Source: Sindora glabra
Lineage: Eukaryota > Streptophyta > Magnoliopsida > Fabales > Fabaceae
DNA: 64,000 bases
Assembly (NCBI GenBank): GCA_020226215.1
Contig: CM035234.1
Location: forward strand, 71,937,135 to 72,001,134
Direction of reading: 5' to 3'
Below the pieces are notes generated by a model. That model did not search any database, had not been told where the DNA came from, and saw nothing but the letters and a program-made list of their open reading frames with translations. Positions 12,308 through 24,692 of this stretch are shown in pieces (the first letter of the stretch is position 1; every line of letters begins with the position of its first letter). The translations under genes and the position numbers were made by a program.

Positions 12308-14006
12308 TGTTAGTTTTTGGTTGAAAATAGCATAACAAAAAATTTAAAAATCAATCCAAAACCTACCAAGGATTTATGCAAGAAATCATTAACCAATAAT
12401 AAGGCTTATACATTTGATACATGAAACATGCTTATTGCAAAAGAGTCCAAACTAAAATGATTCTTATTCATTTATCTCATAAGTATTGGCACAAATTTGT
12501 TTCTACTTTTGATGAACATGAATAGTATGAATGCATTAACAAAACTCATATGAATAGAGTGATCATTGTGAATGCATAATCAAATCATAATTAGAACGCC
12601 TCATGAATAAATGAATTAGGTTGTCATGAATTACAAATATTTTTGAAGGAGCAATGCCTTTATGATATCCACACAAGCAGTTATATACATTAATCAAATT
12701 GGTAAGGATCTCTCTCAATATAGCATAGTATTAGTGTGGATTTTTTTTCTAGGTTTTGATCACTCTTTCAATTAACCTCTGATGCTCTCTATCTCTTGGA
12801 GAAAATAAAGTTTTTGCTAAAGATTAGTATCTCTAATTGATTGATAGATTTATGTTAATGAGATTTTTTCTAATTGATTTATTTTTATCTCATAGATAAA
12901 AGCTAAACACAATCTCAAACTAGAACTACTTAAGAAAGGAGATGATTGGGCTTTGATTATTATTGCACCTAAATATAACTTTGGTCATTAATTAGCCTAT
13001 ATTTAGTGTCCCTTGAGTATAACCCTATCATATTTTGCTATTTGTTAGTGAAGTCCAATAGTATTGGACTTATAACACTTAGGAGCTTTAGTCTGATTAA
13101 AATTTCATAATTATATTATGACTCCAATATTTGATATACTCTTTATACATAACCTTATTAGTTCTCATTACATTGTTAGTGATTCTAAAATTCTATTTTA
13201 GTAACATAGATAATAATTGATATTTAGCAATATATCACTGCCACTCAAGTAGTGAAAATGTTAGTAATTCAATATCACATTTCTATGACCAATGTTTTTT
13301 GTAGTTCAATCCTTTTTATCCTATATATTAAGATTAAACTCAAGGCATGGAATGTGTCTCCTTCTTTATAATTCAATCTATATGTTTATTAATTATTGAG
13401 TAGATTAACTAAAATAAATGTATCAATATGATATATCAATATATTTAAGCATGAATATACATTTCATTATCTTATTCAATTAAAGAGCCCATAAGTATCA
13501 CTTCTTCTACATAGGATTCCTTTGTTTAATCTGTGGCATACCCAATCACCACTTTTTAGGCCAACCTTATTGCAAGTGACAGTAGATAATATCGATTCTT
13601 TATATAAGGAACTATAGTGATTTCAAGTCAAAAAATCATATATATTATTGTCACAAGGAAAATCACTTATAACACTTATGTAGTGATCCATGTAATATTT
13701 TCATAGTAGATTAGTCCAGTACATTTATTTTCTAACATGTACCTATGAATTAACTTAATATCTCATATCCATGATCGTGGTCGATACATCATTTTTATCT
13801 TATATTACACTAATACTTGACTAATGATCTTTTAAGAATAACATAAATGATTCTAAGGATAATTATTACATTTCTTTATATTATGTAGATATAATATGAA
13901 ATATAATAATAAATTGAAATATCTTTATATATAAAAAATGTATTACATTGTATGAAAATATAATCATCCTATGATTACATAGTAGAGCTAGGGTACACTA
14001 ATAGAA
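12308..14006 (-). mobile_element. Solo LTR, family S, copy 1 (reverse, old)
   Basis: It is colinear with the copies at 36,118-37,785 and, in the other orientation, 48,280-49,946. Shared blocks include 'ATCACTGCCACTCAAGTAGT' near 13,236, the 'CAAGGCATGGAATGTGT' block near 13,342, and the end 'CTAGGGTACACTAATA' near 13,990. Its 1.7-kb length matches the others. It is much more diverged, and no target duplication is visible. No internal retrotransposon sequence adjoins it, so it is a solo LTR left by LTR-LTR recombination. It sits inside the left subterminal region of CACTA element B. Confidence 0.65.
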
Positions 14007-14091
14007 AAGTCATAAATCTAATTAATATCTATTTATATGTCATGACATTTTTGAAATTATTGATAAAGTTAAGATAATGATTGTATACAAA

Positions 14092-15558
14092 CACTACTTC
14101 AAAATTGCAAATAGACATTAGAATTTAGCAAATTATACATTAATTTTTTATTGATGCTTAATCGAGTATCATTATATATTCGTTATAATGTTAGTTATAT
14201 AGCCAGCATGAAAAATGATTCAAATGTCATTTTTTCACTAAAAATCATCATATTGATTTTTTTACTAAAATTAATATCTTTTCTTTTCAAAATATTTCAC
14301 TTTTTTATATTTCACATTAATTTTTAATAAAAAATATGAAATATTTACATAATATTTTTTAACATTAGTTTTTTTTGGCTTTCTTGCTAAAGTATTTATA
14401 ATAAAAATTGCATAAACTTAGCATCTTGCTAAGAATATGCATTTTAAGTTAAAAATTTAAAATATCATAATTTTATGCTTGATTGTTTATTTAGGTTATT
14501 TTTTTTTAATTTCATGTTACTTTTTGGTTGTTTGGTTATTTCTATAGACTATTTAAAATTTTTTCTCTATCCCTCATCATTGTTCAACTGACTTCAAACT
14601 CTATTATAATATTTTATTAAAGACATAATAAACATCTAAAATTTAGATATAACTTTAGAAGTTATAAAAAGGGAACATAAATAAAATCTCATAAAAATAT
14701 ATGCAAAAAAGAAGACAAATGGAAAAAGCGAAGATATAAGAAATAGAAGCAAGAAAGACACCTCTTATGTTTTGAATTTATGGTATGGAATAGTTATTTA
14801 CTTTGTATTTGATGTTAGTTAAGGGAGTATTAGTAGCTTATTAATATGTGGTAGAGAATACAGTGAGATCTAGGATTTTACAAAAGGAGTTAGATGAAGA
14901 TGGAGATTAAGCTTGAGAACAAATAAAATAGAAAGTAAGAGTGATAATGAGGAAACAATTGATAACATTATTTATTTATAGCACAAAAATATTGTTGCTT
15001 CTATAACTTTAGTCATTGGTTATTATAAGAATTGACATAAAAATTCTCATTAGAAAAAAAGAAGATAATTTTTATTAAAAATTAATGTCTATAGTTTCCT
15101 TATATTTTTAAAAATAACATTGTTCCATTGACCTTAAATATTGATTATTTTAGAAATTGATGTCAAGATTTTAACAAAAAGAAAAGATAATTATTTTTTT
15201 TAACAATTGATGTTCACTGTTTTCTTATATTTTCAAAAATATTACTGCTCCCATGACTCTAAAAGTTAGTTAATTTAAGAGCTAATGTTAAAAGCCTTGC
15301 AAAAAGAAAAGAAGATGATTTTTTTTAAAAAAATTAACATTAGATGTTTCCTCATATTTTAAAAAATATCATCACTTTGATGACTTTGAAACATCAATTA
15401 TTTTTAGGAATTCATGAAGTCTCATAAAAAGAAAAATTAATATTTTTTTTTCAAAAATCAATATTCAAACTTTTCTAATATTTTCAAAAATGTCATAGTA
15501 TTAAAATAGATGTTAGTGTTAACTTTCATCGAAGTTTATTTGCAATTCTTTAGTAGTG
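14092..15558. mobile_element. Short CACTA element B2 (1,467 bp)
   Basis: The left end CACTACTTCAAAATTGCAAA at 14092 and the right end (minus-strand CACTACTAAAGAATTGCAAA from 15558) form a clear inverted repeat of about 25 bases. Flanking triplets are AAA and TAA, so the 3-bp duplication is imperfect. The interior has tandem subterminal repeats but no transposase frame. It is related to the elements whose ends lie at 12,206 and 28,019. Confidence 0.65.
15025..15500. repeat. CACTA subterminal tandem repeat, about 125-bp unit
   Basis: About four diverged head-to-tail units. Each has 'AAAAAGAAAAGA.GAT.ATTTTTTT' then '..CTTATATTTTCAAAAAT.....TGACTTTGA' and a 'TTGATTATTTTAG' close. Such arrays near CACTA ends are the normal binding region for the element's own proteins. 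Confidence 0.6.
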
Positions 15559-17379
15559 TAAACCAATGCCTAAAGTCATGCAAACTGTTACTTTGTTGAG
15601 CTTTGAGCAAACTTAGCACATTAGACATTTTTAAGAAAGCAACATGTTTAAGTATACTATGTTTAGATGTTAGTTTTTTTATATAGAAAAATAGACATTG
15701 AAAGTAATGTAAACAATGGTTTTTTTAAAATATGGACCTAACTTTATTTATTTAGGATGTTAGTTATTTATTAAAAACATACATTTAAATTTTTACCTAC
15801 ATAATTTTTTTTTATCTTTTGTTTTCACTTTCACTCTTACTTTTTAAAACCCGTATTCTTTAATGATAACCTTTGCTTTCATTATTTCTCTAGTGATCCC
15901 TAAACTTTCTTTGCATTATTGGTTTCATTCATAGTGAATTTTTTAATTATTTTTGTTATCATTACCATTCTTAGGTGCATTGTCCTATTTCAGCTTCATT
16001 ATTACAGAATTTTTTATTTATATTGGTGGCACTATTATAGAATTGCAATTCTACATCAATGGATAGACATCGATAAAAAGAAAAATTAATGTCTATATTG
16101 ATGTAATGACATTTTTTAAATTAAGTGAAAACTTACAATAATGAATAATAAAATAATTGACATTTAAACATTGTGCAAAAACTTAGAAGATTGATTTTTT
16201 ACTTAACTATTGTTAAAAAGGCATTTTGAAAATGGCATTAGAAATAAGAGATGAATAAGACATTTGCTTTTATTAATAACCATCATCTAAAATGCATTTC
16301 AAAAAGGCTCATTAGAAACCATAGATTCATAGAACATTAGTTCAAGTTAATGATTATCCTCTAAAAGGTATTTCAAAAGTTACATTAGAAATAAGAAATA
16401 CATAAGATGTTAATTTTATTCAAGAACTAATGTCTATTATTTTCCTATAAATTTTCACTCTAATTCTTTGTTTACATTTGAAGCACTTCTAATATCTTAC
16501 TTTCTAATATTTTCTCAATATCTATCAAATGATCGATCATTTTCATCATTAAAATATGCAACATACTCTCTTGAATAAAGTGGAGAAAAATAAACAACAT
16601 ACTAGAATTTGTATTGAGTATAGTGATTTTAATACAAAGGGTTTCTATTATTCTTTCACTTTACTTTTATATAATAGTCTATAATAGGAGAACCTTACCT
16701 TCGATTTCATTATATGCTCTTTTATTTCCTATAGTGTAAAAGTAGAATGGAAGATTTGGTGAATGATAAATTAATATATGATTTTTCTATATTCTCATGC
16801 CACTTTCACATTTATAGCCTATACATTTTGGAAAAATTTGAGCAAAAAACTAGAGTTTGCATCGAAGATGAAGATTTTCATACATAGTGGTTTTACTGTT
16901 ATTTTTATGTATTTATGTAGTTATTATGTATGCATTTATAGATATTATTTCCTTTTACTTATTTACTTGTATTTTCATTATGAATAGAGTGATGATAATT
17001 AAAATTGTATAAATTTACAAAATTATTTCTCTTTGTTATGTCTAGGTTATTTTTATGTTAAAATTTTATAATAAGGATTTGGATTATATAGATTAATAAG
17101 GAGGTGACATGTCAAAACAAATATAACTTTTTATGTTAAATCAGTTCAAAAGTAAAATTCTTTTCATATTTATAATTTGTACTTAGATACATTTCAAAAT
17201 TTATATGAAAATAGTTCACAATGTCAAAGCATTTATTACAAATGCTTGTAGCATCAATTGTTTACATAATAGAAATATGAGGATAATGAAAAGGTCACTG
17301 TTAAGGGAATTACTAATATAAAAACATCAATTTTAGGATTAACTAAGATTTAAAATTATGGAATTTCCTTTAAAATAGA
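15559..17379. other. CACTA-derived AT-rich interior, no gene
   Basis: It contains further copies of subterminal-type phrases (for example near 15,665-15,720, 16,060-16,130 and 16,230-16,430, with the 'GCATTTCAAAAGG.TCATTAGAAA' theme repeated). The 69-codon open stretch at 16,778-16,987 is low complexity and has no family features. Confidence 0.45.
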
Positions 17380-17535
17380 AGATGTCTAAATGAATGGCAT
17401 TTATAAAGAAGTCTAAATGAATGACGTTTATAAAAAAGTCTAAATGAATAGAATTGAAGACAACTAAATGAATGACATTTTTAAGAAGTTTAATGAATTA
17501 AAACTGAAGAAAAATGAATGGAGTTTATGAAGGTG
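17380..17535. repeat. Tandem repeat, 'GTCTAAATGAATG' unit
   Basis: Four to six imperfect units of about 30-35 bases around 'AAGTCTAAATGAATGACGTT' and 'TATAAA', decaying towards the right. Confidence 0.7.
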
Positions 17536-18536
17536 AGAAATTTATAACATTGTTTTTTTTTTATGGTGACTATTATCTAAGTCCATTTTAATTGTTATGA
17601 CAATTTATTAAAATTTTATATGTCATTTTAGCACTTCACTGATGTCTTAAGGCATCATAATCATACATATGACTAAACTTATAATTTTAGTTTTTAACTA
17701 ATAATTGAAATCTAATTATTTGCTTTTAGCATATAAATAGGGCTATCCTTTCCTATTTGAAACAAATCAGCAATATATCAAGATAGCTCTCCTTTTATAA
17801 AAAATTGTGCTTTTTAGTTGAGGGTGTAGATCATGGTACTTGGCATTACTAGGGCTATTTGTACAATCTAGGGACCTTTCAAAGTTTTCTACAAGGACTT
17901 GTATCTGTGCTTTGGTCATAAACATAGAAATTATATAAAGCATTTAGAAGGACTTTAGACAAAAATCCTTCCAAATACTTAGTAGAATCCTTGTGTTTAT
18001 TATTGAAAGTGATAGTACGAGTCCTTAGAAGGAATATTAAGAGATTCCTAGATTTTTTTTTAATAACTATAGTAATGTTAACATTACAATCTACATCTTT
18101 TATCTCAAAAACTTTCTTTATTAAGGGATTTCAAAAGCCAATTCCATTAGAAGGTTATAAAATCGATTAGAATTTCTTCCAGGAAAGTGTACCCATATTT
18201 GCACAATAAACATAAGAATTCTATAAAGAATTTGAAAGGACTTCAAACAAGAATCCTTCCAAGTTCTTTTGTTGAATGTTTGTATTCATCTATAACTATA
18301 AATTGGCCCCTTAATGTCACCCTATTTATGTTAGTTAAAGAAAAAATTGATGTCTATAATGGTGCAATGACATTTTTGAAAATAAAAGTGACTTACCATA
18401 TTAGTGATAATAACAAACCAATGTTATAAAACCTTATTGTACAATAAGGGATGGAAGGTCTGATATAGAGAACCTTAATATGACAATTGTACATAAACTA
18501 ATAGCTAAAGAAATGTTAATAATTAACTAATGTTTA
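17536..18536. repeat. Dispersed repeat with internal duplicate
   Basis: A block at 17,891-17,970 ('TCATAAACATAGAAATTATA ... GGACTTTAGACAAAAATCCT') recurs diverged at 18,189-18,262. The phrase 'TCCTTAGAAGGA...AGAGATTCCTA' at 18,014-18,055 recurs at about 24,716-24,745. These look like pieces of one host repeat separated by later insertions. The 80-codon open stretch 18,187-18,429 lies across it and shows no protein family features. Confidence 0.45.
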
Positions 18537-20059
18537 CACTACTATAAATCAATACTTATGCCATTGTCAAAATCGTGGCACAAGATCAAAATTTTCATAG
18601 TTGTGCTATTTAACCTTAGAAATACTAGTTGAATGGTCTTGTGGCACAAGTGAGCGTGATAAGGAAATTGTTATGGGAAAAAAGGTCCCATGGCATAAAT
18701 AATTTTTTTTGCCATGAATTCACTGGTGATTAATAGATTCTTTTAGCCATGATTACATCTATGGCGAGAAATGTACATTCATAGCTAGTAACTTATATTG
18801 CCACGAATAAAATTGTGGCAAAAAATAAAATAAAATAATTATAAAAACTAATGCAACTAACTAAAATAATTTTTATATATCCAAATTGAATCAATTATTT
18901 AACCAATTTAATCAGATGTTATTATATCATTTTGTTTGCACATTTGTTGAAATTTGTTATCATTTTTTACCTATATCATGCTAGTGTAAATTATTGAAAC
19001 TCTATTAATCTAAAAATTACAAATTACATTCATAAGAAGTCAAACCTGAATCTTTAAGTTAAGGAATGCTAAGCCTTATCATTGCGTTAGCTTACTTATT
19101 TAGTATTATAATAAAATATATTTTATATAAAATTTTAATTGATCAGTTGGTTTTAAAAATAAAATTATACTTGTGTAATATTAATTATATAATAATAAAA
19201 TATTACATAAATACATATAATAAAGATACACTAATACTAAAAATATTTTATCAAACTCCCATTTGTTTCTTTACTGATTTTACTTATATCAAATTTATCT
19301 TTTACAAATATTTTATATTAATTTCATCTCTTATAAATAATTAATTAGTTAATTTTATAATTTTATTAATATTTTTATTAATTATTATTAATTAAGTTGT
19401 TAAGAGATAAAAATAAATTTTTTTACATTTTTAGGTAATTTTTTTTATTTTCTAAAAATTCCTTCAATAAAAGTTAAATTATATGAAACAAATATCATAC
19501 AAATCATAAATTTAAATTATTATGCATTTTTAAATTTTAATTATAAATTAAAATTAAAATTATTATAAATTATTTAATTTTAATTTTTTATTTAGAATAT
19601 ATATTTTTATCATTTACAAATATAAATTAAATCATTCAACCTTTCATAAATTTTTAATATTAATTTCATCTTTCATATGTTATTTATATTTAATTTTTAT
19701 TATTCTATTTATTAAATTACTAACCAATCAATAAAATTATAAATGAATAGATAAAATTAATTGAATTATTATTTATAAGGAAAGAAATTAATATAAAATT
19801 TATGTGAGAAATGAAATTAATACAATTGAAATTAATAGGAAATGAAATGAAAATTTAGACTATTTTATATATATCACTTTATTAAATATAATTTACTTAA
19901 AATTTTTAATATTATCTTTTTAATTTTTTAATAAAAATTTTGTTAATATTACAATAATAAATATAAAACTTGTTATTACAAATTTCTATAATAAAACTTG
20001 TTATAACTTATGTCACAAATTATACTATTTATATATAATATAATAATTTTAGTATTTTC

Positions 20060-20062
<3 letters not shown>

Positions 20063-20126
<64 letters not shown>
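20063..20126. repeat. (AT)n microsatellite
   Basis: About 32 uninterrupted AT units in the interior of CACTA element C. Confidence 0.95.
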
Positions 20127-20129
<3 letters not shown>

Positions 20130-20944
20130 ATCTTCATCAATATATTTTTTAAGAATAATATAATTGGATAAAAATAATTTTTTATAATATTTTATACCCA
20201 GAATGATTTATTTTTATTTAAGTGATATTTTAAAAACTAGATTAAATAATGGATTAAAAAAATTGTTGTATATATATGTATTATATATATGCATTTTTTA
20301 ATCCTATTAATTTTTAATTTTAGTATGTAAAATTTTTTAATTCATTAAATAATTATATAACACAATATTTAATACATTATAATATTTATTTTATTAATGT
20401 ATATCAATTTTATCATATAAATTTAATTAATGAAAAGTTAAATAGTTATTTATTATTTATGAAAAATTATTACATTCCAATAGATATTAAATTTAGTACA
20501 CATGTAAACAAAAATGCTTAAGAGCTTAATAATTGAGCTATTTCTTACATATTTTAAGGTTTGGGATTCAACTCCGATCTCTATTATTTTAAAAAAATAG
20601 TAAAAGTACATAACTATACAATTTATAGGTATTTTTATTTTTTTATATATATTTTATGAATTGGCTAATTAAAAATATTATGCTCTATAATTTTTTTTAT
20701 TTTGATTGATTGATGATAAATTAGTTAATCAAATAAATTATTAAACAAATTCCTAAAATAATTATTTGAGTTAGTTAATTAGTTAAAACCTTTAATTCAA
20801 GTGATAAAATAGCTATTTGCTAAACACCAACGATATATAAATATTTGTATTTTCTTATTATTTATCATATTACAGTATATTGCACTTATTATAAATAGTC
20901 TTTTATTATATGTATAGTTACAAAAAATAATATATTTAGCTATG

Positions 20945-21345
20945 ATTTTATTTATAAAATTAATTTGTGGTATAGGTAATACTTTATTATAGATAAAATT
21001 TTTTTAATTTATATGATAGAATAAGTGATACTTTATCATAAGAAATACATACTTCTAATTTAATTTATGACATAAGTGATACTTTACTACGGAGAATATG
21101 TTCTCATAGGTTAGTTTATAGCACAAGTGATATTTTGCCAAAGTAAAATTTTTTTATAGCACAAGTGATACTTTGTCATGAGGAATGTATTCTTATAACT
21201 TAGTTCTATGGCACAGGTAATATTTTACCACAAATAAAGTTTTTCTATAGTACAAGTGATGTTTTGCTATGAAGAATGTGTTCTCGTAGTTTAGTTCGTG
21301 GAATAAGTGATATTTTACTATGAGTAAAATTTTTCCATGGCATAA
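20945..21345. repeat. Subterminal tandem repeats of CACTA element C
   Basis: Seven or eight imperfect units built on 'TAGCACAAGTGATACTTTGTCA', alternating with 'GAGGAATGTGTTCTCATAG' and 'AAAATTTTT' spacers. They end about 120 bases before the right terminus, where CACTA transposase-binding repeats normally sit. Confidence 0.75.
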
Positions 21346-22189
21346 ATTTTTTAGTTTTTTGTATATTTATTTAAATTTTCTTGTTTTTATGGCAAAAGAT
21401 AAAATTGCCATGATTTATGAATTTTTATGGTGTAATTTATGACACAAGTGTTAATTTATTGTAGTGTTATATTTATAATTTTATTAAAAATTATAAAAAA
21501 TATTAGTATTTGAGATCTCAGTTGCACTTGAAGACCAATGTCTAAAGCTTATTTACAACTAATTAATGTTTGTATTTACAATATTATTGGATTTTGTAAA
21601 GATTATTTATATTTCAATGGTCTACTCATTGAAAATGCATTATGGCATTTGGGAGGTGAAAAATATAATGATGACTTTTCAAATAACTAGCGTCTAAAAG
21701 GTATATCAATATAATTAAGATGTTAGTTATATTTTAATGAGTGATGTAAATTGTTTTGTATTACTAATAAATTACCAATTTATTTTTTCCTTTATTCCAA
21801 TTTTCATTTACGTTTTCACTTTATAATTTTTTACCTCCATAGTTTCCTTTCTCTTTGACTCCTTCTTTAATTTAGGTGGCATAAGAGATAATACATGATC
21901 AATGTTGCTTGACCATTAACTGTTGAGATGCAAGTCACTGCTCTAGGATTGAAATACTTTCTTGGTGATAATGTGTGTTAAGTTACCATTTTGAAATAGA
22001 CAAAGATAACCGTATTTCTTTTTTATATTACAAAATCAATAGAGTGAATCTAAAAGTACTAGTAATAACAAAGAATAGGCATTTTTAAAAGAATTCATTG
22101 ATAATGGCCATAAGGATAAAATTAAATAAACCTTGTTTTTGTTATCTGTTATAAAGACAATCACCATCACTTTTTTGCGAGAAAATTTC

Positions 22190-22625
22190 CTTGGTATGAT
22201 GCTGCATATTTTTATCTTAAAGAATAAGTATTTTGTTAGTAATATTTGAGGAGAAGTAATGTCTATAACCATGATCACTTTGTATACTTATTAAGGAAAG
22301 TGATGATCAAGTTTGTACATTGATAGATCAAGTTTGTCAGTAACATTTAAGGAGAAGTAATGTTTATAACCGCGATCACTTTTTATACTTATTAAAAAAA
22401 ATGATGATCAAGTCTATACATTGATAGATCAAGTTATAAGGATCAAAAGACAAAATGATGTCAGTTTCCTAATCCTTATAACCTGATTTGTCAATGAAAA
22501 AACTTGATCATTAAATTTCTTTAATAAGTATTCAAAATGGTCTTGATTATAAATATTATGTCTCCGTAAGTGTCAATGACAAAATGCTTATTCTTTAAGA
22601 TAATAATATGTAGCATTATATCTGG
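22190..22625. repeat. Large palindrome (about 120-bp arms)
   Basis: The left arm (about 22,190-22,313) and right arm (about 22,500-22,625) are inverted copies. Shared phrases include 'ATCTTAAAGAATAAG' with 'CTTATTCTTTAAGAT', and 'ATACTTATTAA' with 'TTAATAAGTAT'. The arm's inner half is duplicated in tandem at about 22,315-22,430. The centre holds a second inverted pair (GTTATAAGGAT / ATCCTTATAAC). It could be a foldback element or a hairpin-forming MITE. No TSD was identified. Confidence 0.7.
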
Positions 22626-23130
22626 GAGTGTTAATAATCTAGTTATTTTTGAAAAATGTCAGGAAGTAGAAGTTGTATTCTTTTTTTAAATAGTTAAATA
22701 ATGTTAATTATTTATTAAAACTAATGTGTTTTGGGAAAATTAGAGCAAATACTATGTTAGCTTTTTTTTTTATCATAACTAATGTCTAAAGGTATACAAA
22801 TAACTAATTAACTTGTAATAAATATTCACCAACTTATGATAAATATTTATCAATACACCAGTGATAGCATTTACAAGGTACATTGTGTTAGGAAATGAAA
22901 ACATGGATCATAAATATTAAGCATTTATTGGTGACATATATTAAAAAAACTACCAAAAATTATGATGCTTCAAAGTATATCAAGAGTTAGGCTTTATAAA
23001 GTAAAACATATATAATATGCTAGTTTTGGTTAATAACCAATTTCTAAATTTCTTCTTGATACTTATAAATTTCATTTTCACTCTCCATTTGAAACATGTA
23101 GGTGATCCCTTATTAATGATGTCCAAATTG

Positions 23131-23240
23131 ATGAGAAATTATAGTGGAAAGTAGTATGGTTATTTTTGTATTAGAAGGCTTGGCTTTTTAAGTTCATTTC
23201 AAGACTAGTTATACTTTTTCTTCTCACTATAATTTATCAT
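23131..23240. repeat. Hairpin 1 of a related pair
   Basis: 'GAGAAATTATAGTGGAAAGT' at the left pairs imperfectly with 'TTCTCACTATAATTTATC' at the right, with further pairing inwards (AGTATGGTTA with TAGTTATACT). The stem is about 30 bp with a loop of roughly 40 bases. Confidence 0.5.
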
Positions 23241-23340
23241 GAATTTGTAATCATTACACCCTTCAAAGCCATCTTTGTTATTCATATTCTATCTCAAGAA
23301 GTGTAAATAGGGAGAAAACACAAAGATAAAGAAACTAATA

Positions 23341-23443
23341 AAAAATTATAATAAGAAGAAGTAAAATGGCCATTTTTGCACCTGAAGGTTTGAGTTCATT
23401 GCAAAAATGGTTATTTTGCTTTTTTCTCATTATAGTTTATTAT
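23341..23443. repeat. Hairpin 2 of a related pair
   Basis: Left arm 'AGTAAAATGGCCATTTTTGC' pairs with right arm 'GCAAAAATGGTTATTTTGCT' around a loop of about 20 bases. Pairing extends outwards (TTATAATAAGAAGA with TTTTTCTCATTATAG) to a stem near 38 bp. Its stem flanks resemble hairpin 1, so the two are probably duplicates. A small-RNA precursor or a MITE are both possible; the sequence alone does not decide. Confidence 0.55.
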
Positions 23444-24671
23444 CAATTTAATCTCATCTACATCATCTAACTCAAAAGTTCTTAAACAATATAAAGAAAT
23501 TACAAAAAAATGTATCCTACTTTACGCCTTTCTTTAAGTAATAATTTTTAAGTAAAAATTTATAGCTTATAGTTTTCAATCATTTGTTAGTTTCTTATTA
23601 ATCTTAACTAAAACTTTTTATTCATCGTAAATTATAGTTACTCATTTATTAGATTATTCAATCAATTGTAAAAAAAATTTAATTTCTAATGTTGGTTTTT
23701 ATTTAATAATTGATGTTTAAAATTCTATAAGTGAATAATATCATTTTATTATACATGTTAATTTTTCCTTACTAATTGACGTATAAACTTAAAATATTGC
23801 AAAACAAGGGCACAAGATGAAAGTAAAAAGAGTGATATCATGATACTATTTATAAATTTTATTATGAAGCTTTTCCAACTCTGTAAGGGTTCTTTCTTTG
23901 ACAAGATATGTTCTCTTTCCAACTTTAAGATGATTCTCTTTAGTTTTATAATTTTGCTCAATAATTATTTTGGTGGAATGAAACTTTATTAGCTTATGGC
24001 TAAATATTTGGGATTTAATACTAACTAAAAAAGTATAGAATATAAATATAAAGATTTATTTTATATTTTTGATTTATTTTTGTAGTTTAGTTTTTGATTT
24101 TAGAATTAACCATGCTTTATTACCTTTCACTTTAATGTAACTTTTACAATTTTATACAAATAAGAAGTTTGATTTTATTTATCTTTCTTAGCATTTGCTA
24201 TTCTATCATACATGAAATTTTAATAAATTTTTCTCATCGTATTTGTAGGTATTGAATGTACTTTTTTAAGGAGTTCTAACCTCATAAACTAAGCAAGGAC
24301 TACTCATAACGAAACACTTTTCTCTAACTAAGGTAATCTTTCATCATTTTAAACTTTTTTTAGTTTAAACTATTGAAGTTAGGATGGAGATGTTAGTATA
24401 ATTAGGGTGTGAGAAATATAAGGAATAGGGAGGACAACAACATGTTAAGGTTTGAAAGGAACAACATACAACATTGATTATTTATAAAAATCGATGTTAT
24501 TTTATAATTGAAATTCTTCATAGCATGAAGAATCAATGATAATTTTTACTTATGGGAACTTTATTTTTCTACATTAATTAAAAAATCAACTTAAAATTAT
24601 TTAATATATAATGATATCCATATATACATCAAGTAAAAATTCATATTAAAACTTTAAAATAACCAACATTA

Positions 24672-24692
24672 AAAGGTATTTTTGTAGTAGTG
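24672..24692. mobile_element. CACTA right terminus
   Basis: The minus strand from 24692 begins CACTACTACAAAAATACCTT, a typical CACTA end, preceded by 'AACCAACATTAAAAGG' subterminal sequence. The following triplet is ATC. It is a candidate partner for the left end at 12,206, whose preceding triplet is TAT, so pairing is unproven. Confidence 0.5.

Larger units (their letters stand above)
18537..21466. mobile_element. Non-autonomous CACTA element C, TSD TTA
   Basis: This is the best-bounded DNA transposon here. The left end is CACTACTATAAATCAATACT at 18537. The right end, read on the minus strand from 21466, is CACTACAATAAATTAACACT. The flanking triplets are TTA (18,534-18,536) and TTA (21,467-21,469), a perfect 3-bp duplication. 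Left and right flanks carry 'TGGCACAAGTGA' and 'GCCA.GA' type subterminal motifs in opposite orientation. The 2.9-kb interior has no transposase; the 92-codon open stretch at 19,066-19,344 is A/T-driven. It is inserted inside older CACTA-derived sequence. Confidence 0.8.

Noticed and set aside
19066..19344. 92-codon plus-strand frame
   Set aside because: A/T-driven I/Y/L-rich sequence inside a bounded non-autonomous CACTA element.
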